This document shows positions 24,220 through 36,659 of a DNA stretch of 64,000 nucleotides, in pieces. Both the position numbers and the translations under genes were made by a program. The DNA is taken from positions 983,901-1,047,900 of the forward strand of contig CM035228.1 of assembly GCA_020226215.1 (NCBI GenBank), in the 5' to 3' direction. Every line of letters begins with the position of its first letter. Position 1 is the first letter of the stretch. Under the pieces are notes generated by a model that was not told the origin of the DNA, ran no database searches, and saw nothing but the letters and a program-made list of their open reading frames with translations. Source of the DNA: Sindora glabra (taxonomy: Eukaryota > Streptophyta > Magnoliopsida > Fabales > Fabaceae).

Positions 24220-25415
24220 TATGTTTAGTTGAATGAAACGGAATAAAATGGGATGGGATGGGAATGAGAATAGGGGGGATGAGGATGAAATAGAATGAAC
24301 ATTTTATAATTATGTTTAATACAATAAAAAATAGAATGAGCACTCTATTTTATTTTTATATTTAGTACAATAAAATTTTTAATAGAATGGAATGAAAAAA
24401 AAGCTATCAATAATAATAATATCCTTAAATTAAAAATAAAAGAAAGTGTAAAAATAGTAAAATTTTATATAAAAATGATAATATTATTTTTATTTATTTA
24501 TAATTTTTTATGTTTAAACTTATAGATAACTTGCATTAAATTGATTAATTCATACATATATATTAAATTATTTAAATAAATTTAATTTAAGATAACATTA
24601 TATTAATAAAAATATTAATTGTATTTTATATTTATTTATACTATAATTATTATATTATTAAAAAATTATACATTGTTAAAAAATTGATGACTCAATGTTT
24701 ATTTTATGTTGATCAATATTGTCCATTGTTAAAAAAATTAAATATAATATACTTGACAAAAAGTTTAAAATATTTTTTCAATTTAAAATATTTTCATACT
24801 TATAATTAAAGTAATAAAATTTTTTGAAAAGTGCGTAAAGCTTTAGCTATATTATCATATAAAAAAATATAATTTTAAAATTTTAAAAATCTAATAAAGA
24901 TAATATTATCAAATGTTCAATTCAAGAAAAAGAATATAGACCACTTCATCACTTTTATCATGGAATTGATATGTCTGTACTTGATGGAATAATCATTCCA
25001 TAGGGACCGAAAATTCCCATTACATATTACTTATCAAATATATTTTTAAACCATTCTCTTTTTCTTTCATTACATTCCATCCGGTCAAACACGTTTTATT
25101 CCATTCTATTTTTATATTATTTTATTGTATCAAATATAAAAATAAAATAAGATATTGAGAAACACTACGGCACCCCGGGGTTCCAAACCCGGGGTGACGT
25201 GGCACCCCCAGAAGTCGTCGAATGAGATTTTGTAGTCTCATCCGACGGCTTAAAATGTGCCACCTCACCCCGGGTTTGAAACCCCCCAAAATGTCGTAGA
25301 ATTTCCCTAAGATATTCATTTAACTCTTTATTTATAAAATATTTATTTTATTTTATTTTATTCTCATTTTCTTTTCCACTCTCATTTACATTTCATTCAT
25401 TGCATGTACCAAATT
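24220..25415. mobile_element. Probable AT-rich terminal-inverted-repeat element, interrupted by a MITE
   Basis: The segment around 24,230-24,395 (GAATGAAACGGAATAAAATG, then TATTTTATTTTTATATTTAG and ATTTTTAATAGAATGGAATG) reappears inverted at 25,080-25,152 and 25,320-25,400. The younger MITE at 25,157-25,307 lies within it. Exact ends and target duplication are unclear, and the superfamily is not assignable. Confidence 0.45.
25157..25307. mobile_element. 151-bp MULE-type MITE with perfect 9-bp target duplication
   Basis: Hairpin with arms carrying AAACCCGGGGTGA(C/G)GTGGCAC and GATGAGA-type sequence around a short loop. Ends are G(A/G)GAAA(C/T)(A/T)CTACG(G/A)CA. The flanking repeat TAAGATATT occurs at 25,148-25,156 and 25,308-25,316. 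The CCCGGGGTG core and the TCTCATCC/GGATGAGA core are shared with the MITE at 22,809, so the two belong to one family. Confidence 0.92.
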
Positions 25416-25776
25416 AATATGTAACAGTAGAAACATCTGCTACAGTCGGTCTATACGATAATTTTTCCATTGCCCGGAATATTTCTGTCAACGGCAACAA
25501 TTTCTTGCTTCGATTTGCTTGGAACCTTCAACCTAGATTTTGAGAAAGTTTTAAACGGACAATCTAGTACATAAGATTGTTGCTAATTATATAAAGAGAA
25601 GAAGACCTGAAGAAATTAAAAGGAGAGCCGCCAAATTATTTGATTTCATCAAGAATTAGTCCGCAGTTTACACACATCCATATATAAATAAAGAGATTTC
25701 AAACCAGCCCCGGTGGGGAAAAAAATAATCATAAGCAAATTATATGAATAAATTAAGAAGGAAAGAGGGCAGTATG
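25317..25776. other. 3' flank of GDSL gene 1
   Basis: Downstream region of the minus-strand gene; presumably holds its 3' UTR and polyadenylation signals. No other feature was recognised. Confidence 0.5.
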
Positions 25777-27339
25777 TCATGCGGTAGAATCCAAGGCGAT
25801 GATGTTGCTGAGGTTCATGGGGCTCATGTAATCTCTAGAACCAGTCATAATTTGCTCAACAATGAGTCTGTTTGCCTTTTCAGATGGGTGGAATGCATCC
25901 CAGAACACGTACAAGTTTCGGTTCGGACACAGGTTGGAGAGCGGTGTACACAGCCCGATTCCATTGTAGGGTCCTTGGCCACAGCAAGCCATTTTTGATG
26001 TGGTAAATCCTGCTCAACAACCGCAAAATCATTGCATTAATTAGAGCTTCATTAGTCTTTCTAGTTTATTACATATGTCATATATTAAGACTGTTAAACC
26101 AAACCAACCGTATGCTTCAGGGTTATTAACGAAGTCCCTGTGCATAGCTCCTGTATTAACAGCGATAAAAACGTCTCTGCCGATCTTCCTGTTGAGGCCA
26201 TCTATCATATGAACAAGTTGAGGGTTGAATAATGCAGCAGCTCGTTGCAGTTCCGCAGAACATGCTCCATTTGTACCGCGCATGGCCAATTCTGCTGGAA
26301 CACAGCCCAGCGGTCCAGTCCCCGTCACGAGAACTCTTCTAACCCCCAGATCGTACAGTTTCTGCAATGAAATCAAGTCTCACTATTTCTGATACGCACA
26401 CGCACACACACATATATATATAATGCAAGTGTGTTTTTACGTACCTGTAATATTTTGCGGTATTCGACGATGAGAAACTTGACGTAATCAGGAAGCGAAT
26501 ACTGGCGAGACCTGGCAGAATAAGGGACCAGATAGTAGTTGTTTACAAAATCATTGCCGCCAACAGTGATGAGGACCAGTGCTCCCTCCACGAGTTTTCT
26601 AGCCCGTGCTGCTCCTATCAGAGCCCTCACTCTTCCCTGGTACTCTTGGAAGTACTCCAGTTGCCTAAACATCCTAATTATGTTCAGCTGTAAAAGTTAA
26701 GTTACGCGCATTAATTTGATGTCGTAAATGATTCCCAATTAATGCACACCTGGCTTTGACACATGCTACGTATACTGACTGACTATTGGCATAAATTATA
26801 CAAGCAAGAATGAATGCATCCATACAGTAAAATGATCAAAGGGCCAGGGTTGACTTACAAACTGGACGCCGGTGTCGTTAAGGATGCCAATACCAGCTGA
26901 AGCAAAATTGGCACCAACTAGAAGCCTTTGTCCTCTTAATTGTGGACTCAAGTATGGCAATGCCGACTCAGCACCCAGTCGCTGACCTGAAAAATGTACG
27001 TAGAAAGAAAATTGAGGTGCACTGAGAAGGCATGCATATAAGAGAAAAGGTGCGTGGCTCTATTATATTAATTAATTAACTGATGAGATCAGGAATGTTG
27101 AAGCCATTAGAGAAACGGCCAGTAGGTCTGCGAGTTGGGTAATCAATCCCATACGGAGGGGCATCAGCCCGGGCAGTGGTGGCCAAGTGATTGTTGTTGC
27201 CACTATCGACAAGTGAATCCCCAAACACAAAGAAAGCTCGGCCTCTTGCTCCTCCTCGTGCCCTCGCTGCCTCAGCTCCACCAACCGCAACCATCGCAAC
27301 TAATATTAAAACCAAACCGAAACTTGACCAACTTCCCAT
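25777..27339 (-). CDS. GDSL esterase/lipase 1 (five exons)
   Basis: Exons 27,339-27,081, 26,986-26,859, 26,687-26,445, 26,361-26,109 and 26,009-25,777, all with GT-AG introns (94, 171, 83 and 100 bp). They join in frame to 371 residues, the usual family length. Residues 1-24 look like a secretion signal (hydrophobic FGLVLILVAMVAV). Block I is FVFGDSLVDSGNNN with nucleophile Ser42; the block II Gly is in GANFASAGIGILNDTG; the block III Asn is in ITVGGNDFVNNYY; the catalytic pair is Asp332 and His335 in FWDAFHPSEKAN. Sequence is closest to the LTL1/At5g33370 type of plant extracellular GDSL hydrolases. It should hydrolyse acyl esters at the cell surface or wall; the substrate cannot be read from the sequence. 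An Arg/Gly-rich insert (ARARGGARGR) after the signal peptide is absent from its paralogue at 52,770-54,385. Confidence 0.96.
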
Positions 27340-27419
27340 TGCAACTTCTCAACTTTTGGATCGATGTCTGTGGCTTTCTGGATGATATAGATATGCACAA
27401 AGTGCTGGACTCTCAAGAA

Positions 27420-27427
27420 TTTATATA
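27420..27427 (-). promoter_or_regulatory. TATA box of GDSL gene 1
   Basis: TATATAAA on the minus strand, about 80 bp upstream of the ATG, in the usual position for a plant core promoter with a short 5' leader. Confidence 0.65.
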
Positions 27428-28425
27428 ACTCCGGACTCGAATTTTTTTCCCCCTTTTTCTCTTAAGGTACTTTTTACTTGAAGGATTAATAAGTTTCTAG
27501 GAGACCTGTTCTAGTGGCATGTGAAGAGCGTAAATGATATGGTTTGGTTTTATTGAGATGCAACCAGAAACTAGTTAATTTCCACCGCCCAAACACCCTT
27601 GTAATATCAGAACAAACGAAAAGTGAACCAGCTACTACTATGTTTCCTGCTGTGCTGTTGTTGCATGCTTTTATGTTATCAACCAATCTAAATATTTAGG
27701 GCATGGCACCTGCAAAAGGCACCTCATCTGCAACATTTCTTAATTACCACCCGTACAATTTGTAGGTGATGGGCAGAAGATTGATTCTGGGGCATGAATT
27801 GATATATTAGCTAAGCCTGCGGTGCAACGGCTGTTTCACCTTAATGCCGCACATTTACGTATGCTGATCATATTTTATCTTACGCTTCAAATTTTACAAT
27901 TTTGTTTGCTCAATTAGAAATAAAAAGTAATATATGAAGGTTTCAATAAAACAGTCACTTAGTGTTGGTTTGTTCTTGGCCTAAAACTTGAATATAATTA
28001 TAAAACATTGGCGGAAAAAAATATTTTTTTCATTACCATAATGCCATCAATTATTTTTTAATCATAATATATAAGTTACCTGAGAAAACAAGCATCAGCG
28101 TTCATTCTTTCTTTTTCTTTTTCCATATCCTTCTCGTGTTTCTCGTCTCTTTAGACTCCATCGGACATCCAAATAAGGAAAAGTATAATTGACTTCTATC
28201 AACAAAAATCACAATAAATGCACTTTTGAACATAGACCCAACCATATTTTATCATCAAGTGAGAGGAACAATTAATGGGATCAATATTAATTATCAATTA
28301 TTAATACATCATAGATGACAGCAAAGCTTTAAATCTGGCTTGGGCTTTTTCACACAAGTCCAGTCGATTGGTCCAAAACTAAAATTATGTTTAATTCAGT
28401 CGGACTTAGACATTTTATCTATAAC
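27428..28425. other. Upstream region of GDSL gene 1
   Basis: Likely promoter-side sequence of the minus-strand gene, up to the Copia element at 28,426. No open frame with recognisable similarity. Confidence 0.5.
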
Positions 28426-30103
28426 TGTTGGAAATAATAATTCTATAAGTTTTATGTGTCTCTTTAAATTTTTAAGAACTTTAAAGGTCATTATTAATAA
28501 TTCATCAGTTATGAAGTGTAAGAGTCTTTCTAGAAAATGCTTCTTTATATGTTTTATTAAATAAATTTGTCTCTTAAACTGTTTTTTGTACCTATAAATA
28601 CCCTCTTAGTATTATTAATGAAGCAAATTTGAATTCTCTCTTAACTATTCATTTTCTTACAACAAAGTGACATCAGAGCTTGGTTCAAAAGTATGAAGAG
28701 ATGAATACAATTTCTCTTTCAACAAGAAAAAGTTATGATAATTAATTGATGCATTCTCATGAAGGTATTGTTTAGCAAGCAAAGTGTTTCGAAAAGTATA
28801 GAAAAAAATTGCTTCCCACCACGTGATGAGGTCATGTTGTCTCAAAAATGAGAAGGATGGTTTGACATAGGTAAGGCAAATTTATTAGCCCTCAACTTTA
28901 TTCATCAAGGTTTAAATGATTTGTGCTTATGATGGTAGCAGATATGGCTACTACAAAACAAGTTTAGGAAACATTGAAAGAAGTTTTCAAAAAAGGAGGA
29001 GACAATGGATGAAGAAGAAAATAAAGAATATCAAATGGGGATTATGAAAAAATTGAATGTGGAAAAGAAAGAAAAGCAAAAGGAAAATTAAAAGAAGATG
29101 CTGAGGTTGAAGAATCAACTTAGAGTTATGAAATCCAAAAAGAGAGGGAGAATCATTTTTTCTTATGTCTTTTATGTCAAGAAGGAAAAGACTTTAGTTT
29201 TGCAAAAAAAGATCCAAAGGTTAAAAAAAATCCAAAAGCTATAAAATTTAAGGAAAAAATTACTTAAGATTTATCTAGTGTCATTTAAGAGGATGAAAAG
29301 ATTACATTGCCCATGAGATGTCAAGTATGAAAAACCAATTCTATATATACAAGAAAATATTATCTATTATTTGTCTTGTCTATTTAAAGATGAAAAAGAT
29401 GCCATGTTTCCTAACATCATTTCATAATGTATCATCAATTTTTTAAAGAAATTCAAATAAAAAGCCTAGACAAGTAACAATTTTTTATGAATTTTATTCA
29501 ATTGAAGTTATTGATAACAAATAAAAAGCCTAGACAAGTAACAATTTTTTATGAATTTTATTCAATTGAAGTTATTGATAACAATGATTTTTTTTAAATT
29601 ATATTGTAGATACATAATTAAAATTAGGAGAAAATGTGTGAAAATTTTTTTAAGACAAATAATAAATGAAGAGGTCAAAGATATGGAGATATCAACAAAG
29701 TCATCATACTAATAGAGTTAAAGCAATGTTCAAGATAGAAAAGAATTATAAAAAAGATGTTGAAATGTGCAAAACTAGTGTTGATGCTAAAAGTCTCATG
29801 TATGATAAAGTTAATTGTGGGAAGATCATTAACTTTGTTATTAAAGAGTACAATGCAAAATTTTTGAGAATGCTCCTGAAGTTCAAAGATTATGGATGAG
29901 ACATAGTCTACAAGTGAAGAAATTTCAAAATTAAAAGGAACTATTCGAAATAGTAATTTTATAATTTCTATATGTCTCTTTATATAATTTATTAAATAGA
30001 TATGTCTCTTAAATTATCTTTTGTACCTATAAATATGCCTTTGTACTAAGCATTTTTAATGAAAAATTTGAGTTCTCTCTTAAATATTTCTCTTCTTCCA
30101 ACA
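28426..30103 (+). mobile_element. Short defective Ty1/copia retrotransposon
   Basis: 5' LTR 28,426-28,664 starts TGTTGGAAAT and ends TTACAACA. It is followed by a primer-binding site resembling initiator-Met tRNA complement (TGACATCAGAGCTTGGTTC from 28,667). 3' LTR 29,942-30,103 is collinear but about 75 bp shorter, sharing TCTCTTAAA, TTTTGTACCTATAAATA and TTGA(A/G)TTCTCTCTTAA, and ends CCAACA. The 1.28-kb interior holds only a broken gag start, with fragments resembling LALNFIHQGLND and ADMATTKQV, and no RT or integrase. ATCTATA occurs just outside both ends, offset by two bases on the left, so the target duplication is uncertain. Confidence 0.8.
29454..29581 (+). repeat. 64-bp tandem duplication in the Copia interior
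   Basis: Two nearly identical 64-bp units (CAAATAAAAAGCCTAGACAA... ending TTGATAA) lie head to tail at 29,454-29,517 and 29,518-29,581. Near identity points to a recent slippage or unequal exchange event. Confidence 0.9.
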
Positions 30104-30302
30104 ATCTATACTTAACGTGTTAAAAGTTCTTTTGTGCTAAAACATAAAAAAGTGTTAGAATTAGGCAAAATTATTTATTTATGAAAGATAAACAATTTTT
30201 TTGCAAATTATTTACTTCCCCTTATGTAAACAAAGATAATATTTGAATTAATAGCTTTTTAACATATTCCTCAAGCTTTTCAATACTAGACCACAATCAA
30301 TG

Positions 30303-31270
30303 TGTTAGTTCGCATTCAAAATTTTTAAATAAGTTAGCTAAAGTTGACTTGTTTTATTTCAACTGAGTATATCCTCAAGCTAAAAGGACTTGTAGTTTCA
30401 TAAGTGGAAAGACAACTGTCTATGATTGAGCCTATTTTTGGCAAAAGGTAATACTATGAAGAGCTCCACCTTTTAAGAATTTAAGTGTTTCACTATTGGA
30501 TTATCTTTTTTTTAATCTTAAAGTAAGTGAATTAAAATTCAAAATATAAATATTAATGCAATAAATACAATCTAATGATGAACATTTAACCTTCGGAAGT
30601 AGAGCTCTCCATAACATTATCCTTTAAAAAAAGATCAAATCTGTGCCTCTTAAAAAGGCTGTTGGCATAAAGGGAAATGACAAAGTTATCTATAATTCAT
30701 AAAGCGATTTTGATGAGGTAGTGTGAAAGTGTGTCATGTGGGTGACTAGTGGCAATCTTAAAAAACATGTAACTAATCCTTAGGAAATAACTACTTGACT
30801 CTAGTGGCATAAATAAGATAGATATGAAGATGAAGAGCATCTTTTACTAAAATTGGTACTATAAGCATATATCAATGCCCTTTATGTTTTACATTCTAAC
30901 AATCTCATAGCATCACTATAGTACTATGCTACTATTTTTTCATCTTTAAAGCAACTTTCATACAATTTCTATTTTGTATTATTCTTGATAAGCAAAAATC
31001 TAGGTTTCTAACAGCCATGTTCTGTAAACTTACCCTGTTGATATACTATCAAACTAACTATTGCAAGCAATAGTAATCAAATATATTTAATTGCTTTATT
31101 GTAGTTACTTTATCATGACAAGAAACATGTAACACTAATTATCAATTATTACAACATTTATTGTTTTCCACTAGGTTATTAATTTGTATTACTTTTACTA
31201 TTTGTATTGCATAAAATCCTATGCAAAACTCAGCTAGTATACCAAGAACAAACCTTTTGTGCAAGAAAAG
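30303..31270 (+). repeat. 5' LTR of the Tat-lineage element
   Basis: Starts TGTTAGTTCGCATTC and is collinear with 49,380-50,630. Shared stretches include GACTTGTAGTTTCATAA, TAAAGCAACT.TCAT.CAATTTCTATTT and TTAATTTG(T/C)AT(T/G)ACTT(T/C)TACTATTTG. A 176-bp MITE-like insert at 30,447-30,622 is absent from the other LTR. The 3' boundary is uncertain by about 20 bp. Confidence 0.8.
30447..30622. mobile_element. 176-bp MITE-like insert in the 5' LTR
   Basis: Ends GGTAATACTATGAAGAGCTC and, inverted, GGATAATGTTATGGAGAGCTC. The matching position in the 3' LTR (near 49,530) lacks it. No clear target duplication. Confidence 0.65.
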
Positions 31271-31708
31271 GGTTCAATTAGCCTATTGCAATTTTTAACC
31301 ATAAACAAATTGACACATTTAATAGAAATCAGTTAAAGTACATGGTTTTAACATTTTCTATTATACAATTAAGAGGTAGTACAATCTTACCATCTAATCT
31401 ATTATTATGAAACTAAAACTAACTTCTACCTTTAGAACTGCTCATGACAACCTTCTATTCTAAGAAGAAGTTATCAAAAATGTCAATGAGCCTTAAATAA
31501 AGGAGCTAATAATAAAAAAAAATATAAGGCCAAATATGTTGCAACCCAAAATGTAAATGACTAGAATAATAATGCATCAAATAATGGGTAATAGAACAAT
31601 AATATGTCAAACAATTAGCAAATCAAAAATAAAAAAAGGTCATAAAAATAATAGGTAAGCTACACATAATTAGAATTATCAAAATACTCTGACAACAACA
31701 ACAACAAC

Positions 31709-31744
<36 letters not shown>

Positions 31745-33000
31745 CTGAACAATGGTAAATAAATAATGCTAGAGGCTTAATGGTTAACTTATTGGAATGT
31801 CTTATGGCATGCCACAGACTAATGAGAGTAATAAAATGATTCCTTATAATGGCCAAAACATGTAGGCCAAAAAAATAAATATACAACTCTTGAAAGTTAT
31901 TGAAAAGAATATTAGTCACGAGTTTACTTTTCAAAATTTAGCTGGGCTTAGACAATAATGGATGTATGTAATCATAATATGACATATATACTCTTATAAA
32001 CCATATCCACCGTATTAAGGCCAATCATTGAAAATGTAATTGCTAGTTATGTCTAAGTAAATCAAACCTTAAAGAGAATGACACAATATCTTAGTTCATA
32101 ATAAGGTGATGAATAAGACTTAGAAAGAAAAGAAACCAAGACTGAACTAAAAGTTAAATTTAATGAAGTTGAATGACTAAAATATGATTAAGTGAAATTC
32201 ATAATGCATGATAAGCAATATAAAAGGGCTCAATTGAATAAATGCCAACATAGAAGTGTATAAGAAAATGCACATTAGCTAAACCAAAATAGGTTAAATT
32301 ACTAGAATGTCTATTCTAATCAAGGCGAGGATGAAAATATGCAATTCTTAGTTGAAAGGTTATTAAATTAATTAGTGATCAAGGAACATATCCAAATTAT
32401 CAAAAAGCATTTCTAGAATAAATATATCAAATTAAACTACCTAATGGGTTCAAAATGTCAAAATTCACTACATTCTTTAGCAAAAATGACTAATCCATTA
32501 TTAACCATATTGCTTCGCTTATAGCCAAATGTAAACATGTAAAGTGAGGTGGGCTAGGCTAAATGAGCTAACTTTATGCAAGCTGCTCATGTTTTAAATA
32601 GGTAAAATTGGCTAAGCTTGCAAGGGCCTACGAATAACTTACATTATTTTTTTTAGTAATAATAAAAGTGATTAAATCACTAGATATAAACACATAAAGA
32701 TCAAGCATTAAACTTTTTAATATGAAAGAAAGCATAAAATCTTCCAAGAATTTTGTGTAAAAAAGTAGTCAAGTAAGGCTAAAAAATTATATTAAGTTAT
32801 TGGATATTGAATTGGATTAAACTGAAAGTCTCCAAATGTTTGGAAGAGAAAAAAAAGGTTGGGTTTGCAAGCGAGCCTACATGAGTTACCCACATAAGCC
32901 CATATTGAAAATAACTTTCAAATAACATACCCATTATTGCCCATGCTCGCAAAATTAAAGCCCATTTTATATCTCTAACTGAATCTCTAATTAGTTAGGA
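31271..33000. mobile_element. Long 5' region of the Tat-lineage element
   Basis: No coding similarity. Long regions between the 5' LTR and gag are usual in this lineage. A trinucleotide repeat lies at 31,692-31,743. Confidence 0.5.
31692..31743 (+). repeat. (ACA)n/(ATA)n microsatellite
   Basis: A run of ACA triplets changes into at least ten ATA/TAA triplets. An open frame on the other strand (Tyr and Cys runs) is only an effect of this repeat. Confidence 0.95.
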
Positions 33001-33439
33001 ATGAATTCTTAAAATTTAGATATTTTTCTTTTTTCTTAACCTAAATGGCTCTCTCTTAATACTTGAGACTTCCATCAAATTCAATCAATTCATAAGAACA
33101 AATGTAAAAGATGTTCCATCATTAATTCTATCTAGAAGAGACTAGAATGAATCTAGCTAGCTTGATGAATGTATATAAAAGTCTGATGGAGTCAGCTAAA
33201 TAATGCTTATTTTATTTTTAGCAAGCTCATAACCATTGCTTTACTCAAATTATTGAAAGTGAGATGGCTAAAATAATAATAGCAAGGTTTGATTATGCTA
33301 TTTGTAATAAGTTAGTAAATTAAAATATCACTAATATTACTCAATTAGCTAAAAAAGTGTGGAAAATAAAGTAATTATAGAAAGAGAAAGATAGAAAACC
33401 TAAAAGGACTCACACTAAAAAAAAGAATAGCATATGGTA

Positions 33440-34090
33440 AATAAGACGAGGCTAATGAAGAGAGTGAGAATGAAATCCATGTAGTTGAAGTTAAACTTAG
33501 CCTTTTATGCACTTGCTTTTCATAAAAGAGTGCTAAAAAAAGAAAAAAATAAATTATGTTAGCAGAAAGATTTATTCCTTTGATATAAATAAGGCTGATC
33601 AAATATTTGATCTTCTTTTAAATAAAAAATACATAAAATTGTCAAAAGATTATAGAATTCTATCAAAAGAAGAAATAAGAGATAAAAAATATTATAAATA
33701 TCATAATATGCTTAACCATATTACTAACAATTATGTTCATTTTAAGGAAATAATTAAAAAAGCTATCAAGTAAAAAAGGCCAAAATTTACAAATAATGGC
33801 AAAAAAATGATAATTAACAAAAATCTTTTTCCAACGGGGTCAAACTATATAAAACCAACTAATAACTTTAACTTATTTAATACAAAGGTTGATATAATGG
33901 CTTACTATAAGATTGTTGGTTTCAATTTATTTAATATAGAGGTTAATTTGATGACCTCCTATGAATATAATAACCTAAATGATACACTATCTTTTCTTGA
34001 AGTGTATTCATATAAAGGAGAATCAAATATTAACTTCATCAAGAGAATACAATATGAAGAAAGAGTGTTGAAAATATGCTCTCGATAAGA
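33440..34090 (+). pseudogene. Tat-lineage gag, C-terminal part
   Basis: Plus-strand frames read YSFDINKADQIFDLL and then NKKYIKLSKDYRILSKEEI and KKYYKYHNMLNHITNNYVHF, followed by NGKKMIINKNLFPTG. This matches the conserved tail of Ogre/Retand-type gag polyproteins, where KKYCKWH and SHSTN-like motifs are usual. The zinc-knuckle-like Cys has been replaced. The open piece 33,807-34,088 is the end of this gag, not a separate gene. Gag would form the cytoplasmic particle of the retrotransposon; this copy has stops and cannot. Confidence 0.75.
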
Positions 34091-34729
34091 CAAGTACTAT
34101 GTTGAATTGAGGATGGTAATGTATAGTAAATGAACAAAAGGCCAGATTAACCTAAAGGTATAAAAAATAGGCAATGAACAAAAAAAACTTTGAAAAAGGT
34201 TAAATAGTTCGAGAAATAAAGAGGGAAAGAAAAGTTTATGTTTCACAGGTTGGACTACGGCTAACTAAGAAAGGAGATTAAAATTCAAATTAGCATTAGA
34301 AAGCTGAGAGGAGATTATCTTTAAAGTAAATAGATAAAAAATAAACCCTACCATGACAAGGCAAAATCAAGATTCAATAAAGGTAATAACAAATGGCATA
34401 ACCTTTAGTGTAAGAAAGCTCTTCTCACAAAAAGCCAAAATAGACAACATATAAGTAGGCCACTTATAAAAGGAAAGAACAAGAAGGCCTCTAGTAGTAC
34501 GAGAAAAGAAAAAGAAAAGAATGATAACATTTTTTCTCAACTTAAGACTCAAAGTCATAAACTAGACTTTGATGTAGATATTGTAATAATATTGTCACTA
34601 TCTTTCACTTCCACCAAAGCATATAAAGGTGAAGAAGATTTTGATAATGATTCTGAATTACAATAGTCGAATTTAATAAAGAAATGATTAGAGAATTAAA
34701 AGGTTAGTTAAATAAATGAGAAATCATCT

Positions 34730-35160
34730 AAGACCTTTACATGTCAAAGCTTATATAAATGATTAGCTATTAAATAGGGTGCTACTCAATGGTAAAGCAA
34801 TTATAAATCTTATAACAAGATTCACCTTTGTTTGGCTAAGGATGTAGTTGAAAGATATTATGCCATCTAACATAAAGGTGACTGATTTCAATGGGAGGAT
34901 GTCAACTTTGAAGGGATGGTATTGGCCAACCTAAAAGTTAACTTAACAATAAGGCCTGCATTATTGGTTGTAGTGCTATCAAAAGCTAACTATAACTTAT
35001 TATTAAGAAGAGATTGGATACATGTAATTAGAGTAATCCCTTCCACTTTATACTAGAAAATGCTTATTTGAAAAGAGGATAAGATAATTGAATGCATTGA
35101 AGTTGATAACAGTCCATGTTATATGCAACAATACAATGCTAATTTTAAATTATACAACCT
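34730..35160 (+). pseudogene. Tat-lineage aspartic protease
   Basis: Frames give RPLHVKAYINDWLLNRV and LLNGKAIINLI in the place of the retropepsin D-(N/S)-G-A motif. Then come VTDFNGRMSTLKGMVLA and NYNLLLRRDWIHVIRVIPSTLY, the characteristic LLGRDWIH...PSTL block. The active-site Asp is gone and several stops interrupt the frame, so it is inactive. It sits between gag and RT as expected. Confidence 0.78.
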
Positions 35161-35419
35161 TAATGTTTGACATTTGCATGTTACTAATTGCATTGACTTT
35201 TCAATAGTCGAGGTGTGTATACTAAACACATTAAATTTTAAAGGCTAAAATTACAGGATCAATCTGTAACTTCAATAAATAATTATCAATAATAACTTAC
35301 TTAGATATCGGCTTATGTCACTAAGCATGCTCAAACCAAGTTTCTTGATTGTATGAATGATGATAATCCTCTTAGCTTTTATAAGTTGCTAATTAAAAAA
35401 GATACTAAAAAAATTAAAG

Positions 35420-36640
35420 TTTCAGATTCGCTTTAGGAAATTAATCTAGGAATAAAAAATGATAAATGGTTAACTTTCATTAATGTGACCTTACTCGAGG
35501 ATATAAAAAGGAAAGTAGTTAATATTCTAAAAGAGTATAAAGACTGTTTTGCCTAGAATTATGATGAAATGCTAGGATTAAACAAAGAATTAGTTAAATA
35601 TATACTATTAATCAGAGAAGGGTTTCAACCTTATAAATAGTCATCCTGGCATTTGTACTAAAGATAAAAAAAGAAATTGAGGGGCCACTAAAAGTTAAAT
35701 TCACTAAGACCACCATGTATGCAAAATAAATTTCAAAAGTGGTGCCTATCATGAAGAAGAATGGTAAATCAAGGGTATATATAGATTTCAAAAACTTAAA
35801 CAATACAACACCCAAAAATGAATATCCGATGTCGATTATCAATATACTAGTTAATGTAATTTCATGATATGTGGTGATGAGCCTAATGGATGGGAATATT
35901 GGTTACAATCATATATATATAACCAAAGAAGATATGCTAAAAATAATATTTCAGTGCCTAGATGTAGTTAGTATCTTTAAATGGATTATAATTTTTTTAC
36001 AATTAAGAATACTGGACCCACATGCCAATGAGTCATGAATACAATTTTCCACAATATGATAAAAAAAATTAATAAAAGAGTACATCAATGACATGGTGAT
36101 AAATAGGACTTTTTATAGATAGCATTTGAAAATTTTGAAACAAGCTTTCAACCAGATGCACAAAGATGATCTAAAGATTAATCCTTTTAAATGTGATTAT
36201 GGTATTTTAGTAAGAAATTTCTTTAATTTTTTGGTCTACCAAGAAGGATTGAGATGGATAAAAACAAAACTAAAGTCATAATAAAAACTTCAACAATACC
36301 CAACAAAAAGGAACAATAGTGCTTCTGGGGAAAAGTTAACTTGTTAATTGAAAAGGTTCATTTCTAACCTTTTTGGTCTAACTAGAGTCTTCTCACCCTT
36401 ACTGAAGTTAAAAAATGAAGAGTAATTCATATAGCAGGATAAATATTCAACTGCATTCAAATATATAAAGAAATGTTTTAGTAATCCACCGGTAATGCCT
36501 TCACCTATCCTGAGTTAAACTTTAAAAATGTATATTTTAGCTTTAAACAATATAATAGGTTATTTTTTAGCTCCAGAGAACAATGAAGGGAAAGAAAAGA
36601 TAATTTATTATTTATCTAATCCTAGAATGTTTTAAGCTAT
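35420..36640 (+). pseudogene. Tat-lineage reverse transcriptase
   Basis: The order of conserved blocks is EINLGIKNDKWLTFINV, LKEYKDCFA, VPIMKKNGKSRVYIDFKNL, TPKNEYPMSIINILV, LMDGNIGYNHIYITKEDM, then a decayed active-site region EYINDMVINRT where YIDDIVIKS is expected, then FNQMHKDDLKINPFKCDYG, RFISNLFGLTRVFSPLL and APENNEGKEKIIYYLSNPR. All are Ty3/gypsy RT, closest in pattern to Ogre/Retand. Stops and frameshifts occur throughout. The frame stops making sense right after YYLSNPRMF (about 36,625), exactly where RNase H should follow; that part lies on the other strand. Confidence 0.85.
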
Positions 36641-36659
36641 ATTTTAACTTTATAATTTT

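Noticed and set aside
31623..31934. Open frame with long Tyr and Cys runs
   Set aside because: It is a by-product of the trinucleotide microsatellite on the opposite strand.
34730..36640. Integrated plant pararetrovirus
   Set aside because: LTRs, gag-PR-RT order, RNase H and integrase with Tat-type motifs identify a Ty3/gypsy retrotransposon; no movement or coat protein sequence was seen.
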